Made by a program: the position numbers and the translations under genes. A DNA stretch of 31,136 nucleotides, taken from JBEKLJ01 sp050010255 (lineage in GTDB: Bacteria > Acidobacteriota > Terriglobia > Bryobacterales > Bryobacteraceae). Location of the stretch: assembly GCA_050010255.1 (NCBI GenBank), contig JBEKLJ010000009.1:1-31136 (forward strand), written 5' to 3'. A model generated the notes under the pieces. The model worked only from the letters and a program-made list of their open reading frames with translations. It was not told the origin of the DNA and searched no databases. Of the stretch, positions 16,284 through 23,985 are shown one piece after another (positions within the stretch are counted from its first letter, which is position 1; each line of letters opens with the position of its first letter).

Positions 16284-16428
16284 CGCGTGGAATGGTTAAC
16301 GCTACAATATACCGCCCCGCCGTGGTTGCCCGTCTCACACGCACGCCGCTGCGCCGGAGCGCCCGCCGGGGTACAATGACGAATTCGCTCGCGACAGCCC
16401 CGGCGAGCTTCTGACGGCGGCGCCGGCC
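16284..16428. promoter_or_regulatory. Shared divergent promoter region of manA and fucP
   Basis: These 145 bases separate divergent manA and fucP. On the minus strand TATATT (16306-16311) suits a manA -10. On the plus strand TACAAT (16372-16377), five of six matches to consensus, suits fucP with a leader of about 45 bases; no good -35 is seen for either. Joint control of both transcripts by one regulator is plausible, but no operator could be identified. Confidence 0.4.
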
Positions 16429-17766
16429 ATGACTATGACCTCCCATCTCGCACAGACCTCAAGACCAGAGAAGCGATCCTCCGGTGAGCACAGGCTGTTT
16501 GCCCGTGAGCACCTGCTGCCCTTTCTCCTGGTGACGGCCCTGTTCTTCTTCTGGGGCATTCCCAACAACCTTAACGACGTGCTGATCAAGCAGTTCATGA
16601 AGTCGTTCGAGATCACACGTTTCAAGGCCGGGCTGCTCCAGTCGGCATTCTACATGGGTTACTTCCTGCTATCCATGCCGGCCGCTCTGATCATGCGCAA
16701 GTACAGTTACAAGGCCGGCCTGGTCACGGGATTGTTCCTTTACAGCGCGGGCGCAGTTCTGTTCTGGCCCGCCGCGGTCGTCGGGAAGTATGGTTTCTTC
16801 CTGTTCGCCCTGTTCGTCATCGCCAGCGGGCTGGCGTTCCTGGAGACGGGAGCGAACTCCTTCATCGCCCAGCTCGGCGATCCGGTGAGCTCGGAAAGGC
16901 GGCTGAACTTTTCCCAGGCCTTCAACCCGTTCGGAGCCATCAGCGGGGCTTTGATTGGCACCGTATTCATCTTCTCGGGCATTGAATTGAGCCACCAGGA
17001 AATCGCCATAAGGAAGGCCGCCGGTACCTACCAGCAGTACTTGCAGCACGAGACCATGCGGGTCATCACTCCGTACCTGGTTCTCGCCTGCGTGGTCTTC
17101 GCCTGGGCGCTGCTGATGATCCGTACCAAGTTCCCGGAGATCGCGGGCGAGGGCTCATCCGAACCCGGCGAGGGCAAGGGCAGGTTCAAGGACCTGTTCA
17201 AGTATCCACATTTCATTCAAGCTGTGCTCGCGCAATTCTTCTACGTCGGCGCGCAGGTGGGTACCTGGAGCTACTTCATCCAGTATGTGCAGAGCTACAC
17301 CGGCCAGCCGGAGAAGGTGGCGGGGTACTTCCTCACCGGGACGCTGGTGGCTTTTCTCGTAGGCCGGTTCTCCTCCACGGTCCTCATGAAATACATTCAG
17401 CCCCGGATCCTGATGGGGATCTACAGCCTGGTCAACATACTGCTGGTGGGCATCGGCGTGGCACGCCCCGGTTGGGTTGGAGTCTGGGCGATCTTCCTGA
17501 GCAGCTTCTTCATGTCGCTGATGTTCCCGACGATTTTCGCGCTGGGGCTCAAGGAGCTTGGCCCCAATACCAAGCTGGGCAGTTCGATGATCGTCATGGC
17601 CATCGTCGGCGGGGCAGCCTTAACTCCGCTGATGGGCCTGGTTTCCGACGCCACCAAGAGCATGGCCCTGGCAATGCTGGTGCCCCTGGCGTGCTATGTG
17701 TTCATTGCCTACTTCGGGTTCGTCGGCTCGCGGGTGAGGGTGCGGCGGGCGCCCGGGGCGGCCTGA
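16429..17766 (+). CDS. fucP: FucP-type L-fucose:H+ symporter (MFS)
   Basis: A 445-residue protein with 12 hydrophobic segments, inner-membrane. It carries FucP hallmarks: FFFWGIPNNLNDVLIKQF with D50 (equivalent to E. coli D46) and FLETGANSFIAQLG with E139 (equivalent to E135), the proton/substrate pair. The family transports L-fucose and, in some members, related sugars such as L-galactose or D-arabinose, or glucose/galactose. The neighbouring RbsD/FucU mutarotase and the fucokinase fit fucose uptake. The first of two close ATGs (16429, 16435) is used; the ribosome site is poor, so the start is uncertain. Convergent with the GH39 gene. Confidence 0.88.
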   Translation: MTMTSHLAQTSRPEKRSSGEHRLFAREHLLPFLLVTALFFFWGIPNNLNDVLIKQFMKSFEITRFKAGLLQSAFYMGYFLLSMPAALIMRKYSYKAGLVTGLFLYSAGAVLFWPAAVVGKYGFFLFALFVIASGLAFLETGANSFIAQLGDPVSSERRLNFSQAFNPFGAISGALIGTVFIFSGIELSHQEIAIRKAAGTYQQYLQHETMRVITPYLVLACVVFAWALLMIRTKFPEIAGEGSSEPGEGKGRFKDLFKYPHFIQAVLAQFFYVGAQVGTWSYFIQYVQSYTGQPEKVAGYFLTGTLVAFLVGRFSSTVLMKYIQPRILMGIYSLVNILLVGIGVARPGWVGVWAIFLSSFFMSLMFPTIFALGLKELGPNTKLGSSMIVMAIVGGAALTPLMGLVSDATKSMALAMLVPLACYVFIAYFGFVGSRVRVRRAPGAA

Positions 17767-17787
17767 GCGGAGGCCGGCGGCCTGCGC
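17767..17787. terminator. Bidirectional hairpin between fucP and GH39 gene
   Basis: The 22-bp gap between convergent stops is almost filled by GCG-G-AGGCC-GGC-GGCCT-G-CGC, an 8-pair stem with one mismatch. It is positioned as a shared terminator for both genes. It lacks a U-tract. Confidence 0.45.
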
Positions 17788-17788
17788 C

Positions 17789-19456
17789 TCACCAGGAGAA
17801 CTGAATCAGCGAGACGGCCTGCCGCGGCAGTCTGAAACCGACCTCGAGCTGGCCGCCGCTGCTCGACAGCCAGCGCGGCGACTCGAGCAGCTCGAGCTGC
17901 CCGGCGGCTTCCAGCCACGCGTACTGCTCCGGCGAAGGTGATTGCGGCGAGCCGAGCTCCTTCCACACCGTGTAGGCGTTGCTGTGCCGCTCGTCGATGC
18001 GGAAGTGGCGCATGAGGACCCGCCGCGCCGAGGCGGGTATCCCGGACACGGCCAACCGAACGGCCGCATCCGGGGCCAGCGTGTCGTCGTCGTGGTAGTT
18101 CCAGACCAGCACCGAGACCTCGCGCTCGCCCCGGCTTGCCAGGGCGTTGATGTCCGGCCGCTCGCGGACGCCCGCCTGCAAAACCGCGTCCAGCGGCACG
18201 GCGCCGTCGCTCTCAACCTTAAGCCGGTCCGGGCCCATCAACCCGAACATGCGGAAGACATTCAGCACGGGCTTGTCGATGCCGTTGGTGGCCAGTGTCC
18301 GGAAGCCGTCGAAGTACGGCTGGCCCTCGAACTCGAAGGCCCAGGTTACGGCTCCTTCCAGGTTCGCGTCATAGCGCTCCGCCAGGTCGAGCGTGTGTTT
18401 GAACATCGCCGCGGTGTAGCAGGCGTAGAGCGGTCCGTTGCGGTATGCGTTCTGGGGATGGGACCTGGCCGAACAGGCGGCGCACCCCTCCGGGTCGGAC
18501 TCGCCGATGATCACCGGCTTGCCACGCAGCTCCGGAAATGAGGCGATGATCTCGAACCCCCGGGCAACGCTGAGCGCCTGCTCTCGGATTCCCATACGGA
18601 CGCGCCCGCCAACCATCGCCGGACTTCCCTTGGCGTGGAAGCCGATGTAATCCAGCGGCGCGCCCACGCCGCCGGTCGCGTAGTTCCTTCCGCGGACGCA
18701 ATGTTCGAGGAAGCTGCGGAGGAACTCGGCGGCCTTCGGGTTTGCCGGACCGGTGCTGTGCGGTCCGCCGATGCGGGCGGTGGGCAGAGCGCGCTTCACG
18801 GCGTCGGCCGTGAAGTCGTACAGCCGGAAGTACTCTTCCGGCGTGCCCCGCCAGTAGGAGATGTCCGGCTCATTCCACAGTTCCCAGTACCAGGTCTCGA
18901 CCTCCTGGCGTCCGTAGCGCTCCACGGCATGCCGAACCCAGCCATGGACCAGCTCCGCCCATTTCCGGTAGTCCTTCGGCGGGAAGGCCCACCCCGTCGA
19001 GAACTGCTCCGGCCACTGCATCCTGTAGGGCGGCGGGCCGCTCGAGAGCGCCTCGGGCATGAATCCGATCTCGACCAGCGGCTTGACGCCCGTCTCGCGG
19101 AAGGTGTCGAAGATCCGGTCCAGGATCTTCCAGTCGTACACGGGCCGGCCGGAGGGATCTTCGGTATAGGCGTTCGTGGACCCCCATTTGAGGCTGGGCG
19201 TGCCGTCGCCCGAGGTCAGCAGGTTGTGGCAGCGGATGTGGACCGGCGCCGGGCTCAAGGCCGAGAGTTCCCCCAGGAGCTTCCGGCCGTACTGCATGTA
19301 GGTGTAGTTCGGCTCGTCGTAACCGAAGAAGCTCCAGGCGGGCCGGAGCGGCCCCGTCTTTATGGCGGCATCGACGTGAATCCTCACCGCCGGCTGGGCA
19401 AACACGGTGGCGGCCGTTAGCAGAGTGGCCCACAATAGGGCTGGAGTAGCCTTCAT
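17789..19456 (-). CDS. Secreted GH39-like glycoside hydrolase
   Basis: A 555-residue protein with a signal peptide (MKATPALLWATLLTAATVFA) and a TIM-barrel of the clan GH-A type. WELWNEPDISYW contains the acid/base Glu196; VIIGESDPEG supplies nucleophile candidate Glu319. N-terminal features (SFFGYDEPNYTYMQYG) and a C-terminal beta-sandwich (about 440-555) resemble GH39 beta-xylosidases and alpha-iduronidases, but the exact activity is not readable. GGAGG lies five bases before the ATG at 19454-19456. It is last in an apparent operon after the epimerase and fucokinase genes (75-bp gap), so a role in releasing or trimming a fucose/galactose-containing glycan is possible. Confidence 0.82.
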   Translation of the reverse strand: MKATPALLWATLLTAATVFAQPAVRIHVDAAIKTGPLRPAWSFFGYDEPNYTYMQYGRKLLGELSALSPAPVHIRCHNLLTSGDGTPSLKWGSTNAYTEDPSGRPVYDWKILDRIFDTFRETGVKPLVEIGFMPEALSSGPPPYRMQWPEQFSTGWAFPPKDYRKWAELVHGWVRHAVERYGRQEVETWYWELWNEPDISYWRGTPEEYFRLYDFTADAVKRALPTARIGGPHSTGPANPKAAEFLRSFLEHCVRGRNYATGGVGAPLDYIGFHAKGSPAMVGGRVRMGIREQALSVARGFEIIASFPELRGKPVIIGESDPEGCAACSARSHPQNAYRNGPLYACYTAAMFKHTLDLAERYDANLEGAVTWAFEFEGQPYFDGFRTLATNGIDKPVLNVFRMFGLMGPDRLKVESDGAVPLDAVLQAGVRERPDINALASRGEREVSVLVWNYHDDDTLAPDAAVRLAVSGIPASARRVLMRHFRIDERHSNAYTVWKELGSPQSPSPEQYAWLEAAGQLELLESPRWLSSSGGQLEVGFRLPRQAVSLIQFSW

Positions 19457-19531
19457 AGGAACCTCCCGCGCCACTGGCGCGCTCCGGAATAGCCCGCCAG
19501 CATCAGAGCGTAGCGCATTGAGAGACGGCAA

Positions 19532-22500
19532 TCAGCAGGTGGTGACTTCCAGCCCCGCGTGATTGATCTCGAAGTCGAAGAACCGGGCGCGGTCGTTGAG
19601 GGGCTTGCGCTCGAGCATCTGGCGGATGCGGGCGGCATCCTCGGGCGACTTCGCGATCATCAGCAGGAAGCCGCCGCTGCCCGCGCCGCAGATCCGCATT
19701 CCATAGACGAAGGGCCGCACCATCCGGAGCAGGCGCTCGATGGTCTGGTTCGTGACGGCGCCGCAAAGCGTCTTGTGGAGTTCCCAGGCGGCGTCGACGT
19801 AGCCGCCGAACGCGGCGGCGTCCTTCAAGCTCATCGCCTCGGCCAGCGCGCGCGCTACGCGGTGCTCTTCCTCTAGCGCCGCCATGATTCGGCGGTTGCG
19901 GTCGAAGAATCCGCCGACGATCTGCTGGAGGATGTTCTTCGCCAGGCGTGTGAGGCCGGTGTAGTAGAGCAGCGTGCAGCCGCCGTTCAGCTTCGGATCG
20001 ATCAGGTCGTCGGGAAGGTAGCGGATTTTGGGGTCGGGGATAGGACCGGGTTCGGTGCGGGTGATCTTGGTTCCCCCGACTCCGCCGCCGATCTGGTCCT
20101 GCCAGCCTCCTCCGGTAGTCATGGCCTGCTCCAGCCGCAGCACGTCGTGGAACAACTCGCGCTGGCTCGGCATGCGGCCCATCATGCGCCGCACGACCGC
20201 CAGGACGACCGTGCCCAGGATGCTCGACGTTCCCAGGCCGCTGCCCTTGGGGATGCCGGCCAGAGTCGTCAGCTCAATGCCGCCGCCGAAGTCCTCGAGC
20301 ATGCCGCGCAGGCTGATGCCCTCCGGCCAGAGGTCCGGATCGGGCGAGAATCCGGATATGGCCAGCGAGGCCTTGGCCAGGGCGAAGCCGCTCTCCGGCC
20401 GCCGGTAATCGAGCAACTCGTCGAGCGTGGTGACCTCGACGTGATGCCCGCCATCGATGGAGCTGAGCCGGATGACCGGCTCGTCGACCACGCGGCAATA
20501 GCAGTGAATCGGGGGCTGGCCGTTGAGGTTGATGGCCGAGTTGACGACGTCGCCGCCGTACTCCAGCGTGTAGGGCGGGGTGTCGGTCCAGCCGCCGGCC
20601 AGCTCCACGCGCGCCGGCGCACGGCCCCAGATGGTCTCATCCGGGCGCAGCGCGTTGCGCGGCCGCACGCCGGCCTCGCAACGCGTCTCCAGGATCGCCT
20701 GGTTCAGCCGGTCGAAGGCGGCCGCGTGCAGGCGGTCGCTCCACTCCATTGCCGGCGCGCCCCCCTGGACGGACAGCGAGGCGGCTTCGAGCCAGGCTGC
20801 GCTGCCCGCGGGAAGCTTGCCATCCAGGCCCGGCAGCAGCTCCGCCAGCGGCCCCCCGGCGCCGGGGAGCGCGGAGATGGCTGAGCCCAGCGAATGGATC
20901 ATGCGGCAGAAGCCGAAGTGCTCCAGCGCGCCGTCCGCTAGCTCGGAGAAGCGCCGGGCGGTGGCGAGCAACTCCGAGACGAGCGCAGCGCGATCCGGTG
21001 CGTGCCTCAGGCAGAAAGCCAGGTCCTCGGCCGAAAAGCGGCTGTCGGGCCGGAACATCTGGGGCAGTCGCCGGCCGAGCTCCTGCGCGCGAATCGCGGC
21101 CCGCCGCTGGTGGAAAGCGTCTTGATCGGCCAGCAACGCGATCTCGGCGGCGCTGTAACGCTCGGCGGAGCGCAAGGCGCGCTTCTCCGGCTCGGTGGCG
21201 TGGGCCAGATCGAACATCCACAGCCAGCGCCGGTAGCCGGCGTGTTCTCTCTCGGCGGGAAACACGTGCGCGGTCCAGAGAGTGCGATCCTGGGCAGGCA
21301 CCCCGGCGTCCCAGACGTCCTCCGGCGCCAGGCCAGCCAGCGTCAGCCAGTCCGAAAGAGGCCGCCCGCAGAACAGCGCGCCGCTGGCGGCGTCCTTGAA
21401 GGTGTCATTTACGGCATAGCAACGCACGAACCAGACCGACTCGCCGCGGTGATCGCGGCCCGCAAGCACATCCAGGCACGCCCCGTCTGCCAGCCGCAGC
21501 GGCTGATCGACATCCACCCCGACGACTACGTTCCGCCCGCCCAGCTCGAGGGGCGCGGCGATCCGGCAACCCTCCACCCAGGAGTCGGACTCCGAGACCG
21601 CAGCGCCGTCCGTGACCTCGTTGTTTATCGAGACCCGGCTGGAGGCTGGAACCGCGCCGGTGTCGTGACGGATGAGGCCCAGGCCGCTCGAGACCAGCTC
21701 GCTGGTGGCGCCGAAGTGCAGGAAGCGCGATCGCGCCAGCACCTGGACCTGAAAGGGGATCTCGCGCAGCCCGGCGAAGAGCTGCGCGAGCGCCTCCGGC
21801 TCCCACGTGGAGCCGCTCGAACGCGCCGCGCGGAGGTAGTGAGCCAGGTCCGCCTCCTGCCCCATGGCGCAGCAGATCTCGCGGTAGAGGTCGAGGCCGC
21901 GCTCGAGGATCGCCGTCTGCATCGAGTCGGTCCAGGCCAGCTTCCCGGCGGCGTCCGGGACCGTGCCGCAGGCTTTCAGAAGAGCCGCCGTCGCGGAGGC
22001 GTCGAGGCTCATCGCGCCGATATCGAGAACCGTCTGGCCATAGCGGTCGACGGCGCCGCATGCCGCCTGCTCCGCGAGCGAGGGTTTCTGAAGAAAGAGG
22101 CGCACGGCCCCGTCGCGCGCCAGGCAGAAGACCCCGTGCCGCGCCGCCTCTTCGGGCGTGGCAAGGCAGCCCAGGGCGGTCATGCCGCTTGCCTGGAACT
22201 GGACGGCGGAGGCGTCAAACAGGAGCAGGGCATCTCCGGAGGCGATCACGACCTGGCCCGCGGCGCCGGAAGCCGGCGGCAGCGCCAGAAAGCCCGGCGC
22301 GACGCGGTCGAACAGCGTGCTTCCGAGCGCGTTGTGGGTCTCGCCGGGCAGCGGCATGAAGATCTTCCCGCAGGGCCCGTAGGCCGGAAGCCGCTTGGAA
22401 TCTCCCCCGGCGTGAAGAATCAGGATGCGCCGGCCGCGCAGCACCTCTTCGACGGCGCCGCCGCGCCCGCGATCCCGCTCGCGGTTGAACACCTCCATCA

Positions 22501-22681
22501 GGCAGTACACCGTACTGCCGCCGCTGCCCACTCGCCGCCCAGCAGGGTCGGCGATCACCAGCGCCTCGCGCACCCGCGGAAGCAGCCCTAACTCCTGCCG
22601 AAGCCGAAGCTGAGCCTCGTAGGCGCTGGCCTGTGCGGCGTGAGAGGCGGTTACAACTAAGTAGTCCCAAGCACGGTGCAT
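19532..22681 (-). CDS. fkp: Bifunctional L-fucokinase / GDP-L-fucose pyrophosphorylase (FKP-like)
   Basis: A 1049-residue protein, similar in length to plant FKGP (about 1055) and longer than Bacteroides Fkp (949). The N-terminal half is the pyrophosphorylase part (glycine-rich VGSGGSTVYC and LHAGGDSKRLPAYGPCGK, about 50-110). The C-terminal half is a GHMP kinase: PARVELAGGWTDTPPYTLEY near 685 and phosphate-binding PKGSGLGTSS near 808, ending in FFDFEINHAGLEVTTC. The pair of reactions converts L-fucose to L-fucose-1-P and GDP-L-fucose. The ATG at 22679-22681 has GAGG seven bases upstream. It follows the epimerase gene by 34 bases. Plant and bacterial relatives also accept some L-galactose, relevant given the neighbour. 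Confidence 0.92.
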   Translation of the reverse strand: MHRAWDYLVVTASHAAQASAYEAQLRLRQELGLLPRVREALVIADPAGRRVGSGGSTVYCLMEVFNRERDRGRGGAVEEVLRGRRILILHAGGDSKRLPAYGPCGKIFMPLPGETHNALGSTLFDRVAPGFLALPPASGAAGQVVIASGDALLLFDASAVQFQASGMTALGCLATPEEAARHGVFCLARDGAVRLFLQKPSLAEQAACGAVDRYGQTVLDIGAMSLDASATAALLKACGTVPDAAGKLAWTDSMQTAILERGLDLYREICCAMGQEADLAHYLRAARSSGSTWEPEALAQLFAGLREIPFQVQVLARSRFLHFGATSELVSSGLGLIRHDTGAVPASSRVSINNEVTDGAAVSESDSWVEGCRIAAPLELGGRNVVVGVDVDQPLRLADGACLDVLAGRDHRGESVWFVRCYAVNDTFKDAASGALFCGRPLSDWLTLAGLAPEDVWDAGVPAQDRTLWTAHVFPAEREHAGYRRWLWMFDLAHATEPEKRALRSAERYSAAEIALLADQDAFHQRRAAIRAQELGRRLPQMFRPDSRFSAEDLAFCLRHAPDRAALVSELLATARRFSELADGALEHFGFCRMIHSLGSAISALPGAGGPLAELLPGLDGKLPAGSAAWLEAASLSVQGGAPAMEWSDRLHAAAFDRLNQAILETRCEAGVRPRNALRPDETIWGRAPARVELAGGWTDTPPYTLEYGGDVVNSAINLNGQPPIHCYCRVVDEPVIRLSSIDGGHHVEVTTLDELLDYRRPESGFALAKASLAISGFSPDPDLWPEGISLRGMLEDFGGGIELTTLAGIPKGSGLGTSSILGTVVLAVVRRMMGRMPSQRELFHDVLRLEQAMTTGGGWQDQIGGGVGGTKITRTEPGPIPDPKIRYLPDDLIDPKLNGGCTLLYYTGLTRLAKNILQQIVGGFFDRNRRIMAALEEEHRVARALAEAMSLKDAAAFGGYVDAAWELHKTLCGAVTNQTIERLLRMVRPFVYGMRICGAGSGGFLLMIAKSPEDAARIRQMLERKPLNDRARFFDFEINHAGLEVTTC

Positions 22682-22715
22682 CCTGAATCCTCGGAACTCT
22701 CGATGGCAGGTTCTT

Positions 22716-23735
22716 CTACGTGTTTGCGGCTTCCTGGCGCGCCGCCGGCTGCCGGCCTTCGAGCCTTGCCATGAACTGGTCGTAGATCCAGGCGTAGGTC
22801 TCCTCCAGGCCGTCGCGCAGCCGGATGCCGGGCTCCCAGTTCAGGTACTTCTTGATCAGCGTATTATCGCTGTTGCGGCCGTTGACTCCCTTCGGCGCGC
22901 TCAAATCGTAAGTCCGCTTCAGCTTCACGCCCGCTATCTCCTCGACCATGTCCACCAGTCGATTGATCGAGACGAGCTCGCTCGAGCCCAGATTGATCGG
23001 CTCCAGGATGTTAGAGTCCATAATCATCTGCAGGCCCTTCACGCAATCATCGACGTACATGAAACTGCGGGTCTGGCTGCCGCTTCCCCAAATCTCGATC
23101 TCTAACTTGCCGGAGACCTTCGCCTGGATGACTTTGCGGCAGATCGCGGCGGGGGCCTTCTCGCGCCCGCCGTCCCAGGTTCCGTTGGGGCCGTACACGT
23201 TGTGGAACCGCGGCACGCGCGTCCACAGGCCGTAGTCCTCGCGGAAGTGGCGGCACATGCGCTCGGAGAAGAGCTTCTCCCAGCCGTAGCCGTCCTCGGC
23301 CAGCGCTGGGTAGGCATCCTCTTCCCTCAGCGCGGGAGCGTCCGGGTCCCTCTGCTTGTCGCCGTTGTAGACGCAGGCGGAGGAGGAGTAGAAGTACCTC
23401 TGGACGCCGAACTTCTGCGCGGCCTGGAGCATGTGCGTGTTGATGAGCACCGAGAGCATGCACAGGGCTTTGTTATGCTCGATGAACCCCATGCCACCCA
23501 TGTTCGCCGCGAGGTTGAAGATCTGAAAGGCGTCCTGGGCGGCGCGCTCGCAGTTCTCCTTCAGGTTCAGATCCAGCGACAGGTTCTCAACGTCGTCGAA
23601 GCTCTGGTACCACTCCTCCAACGGCTTGATATCCACCACGCGGATGTGCTTGCATCCCTGCCGACGCAGATCCGCTACCAAGTGACCTCCGATGAAGCCG
23701 CCGCCGCCGGTAACGACAACAATCTCCTCTTTCAA
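22716..23735 (-). CDS. GDP-mannose 3,5-epimerase-like NAD-dependent epimerase, TTG start
   Basis: A 339-residue extended SDR. NAD motif VTGGGGFIGGH (9-19); then AANMGGMGFIEHNKA, YSSSACVY with C121, Y150-GWE-K154, GGREKAPAA with K193, TRSFMYVDDC and NGRNSDN (R287). These correspond to the Cys, Tyr-x3-Lys, Lys and Arg positions that perform double epimerisation in plant GDP-mannose 3,5-epimerase, so GME activity (GDP-D-mannose to GDP-L-galactose or GDP-L-gulose) is more likely than a simple 4-epimerase. The start is TTG at 23733-23735, five bases after AAGGAGG; no nearer ATG fits. It is the first gene of an operon with fkp and the GH39 gene. Activity has not been proven for this protein. Confidence 0.88.
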   Translation of the reverse strand: MKEEIVVVTGGGGFIGGHLVADLRRQGCKHIRVVDIKPLEEWYQSFDDVENLSLDLNLKENCERAAQDAFQIFNLAANMGGMGFIEHNKALCMLSVLINTHMLQAAQKFGVQRYFYSSSACVYNGDKQRDPDAPALREEDAYPALAEDGYGWEKLFSERMCRHFREDYGLWTRVPRFHNVYGPNGTWDGGREKAPAAICRKVIQAKVSGKLEIEIWGSGSQTRSFMYVDDCVKGLQMIMDSNILEPINLGSSELVSINRLVDMVEEIAGVKLKRTYDLSAPKGVNGRNSDNTLIKKYLNWEPGIRLRDGLEETYAWIYDQFMARLEGRQPAARQEAANT

Positions 23736-23985
23736 GTCGTCCTCCTTCTGTCGCGATAGTGGCTTCGCCCTGGTTCGGTGCGTCGGGATTCCGCACGCGC
23801 ACGTGCAGCCGGGCCTCGGATCCAGCCCGCCGAGTAGCGTAGCATCGGGTCGTTGGAGGCGTCAATTGCCGTGACCGCTATCCGCCGAGCCCGTAATCCG
23901 TCCGCAAGAAGAATCGGAGTGCAGCCGGGAGCCCGCTGAAAAGGGGCGCGGGAGGAAGCTGGCCAGTCTTGTTACCATCGTACCC

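Noticed and set aside
21002..22591. 529-residue plus-strand frame
   Set aside because: Antisense to the FKP gene, Arg/Ala-rich, with no recognisable domain.
8111..23904. CCGTAATCCGTCCG repeated at 8111-8124 and 23891-23904
   Set aside because: A 14-bp direct match is expected by chance several times in 31 kb; both being intergenic is suggestive but not enough.
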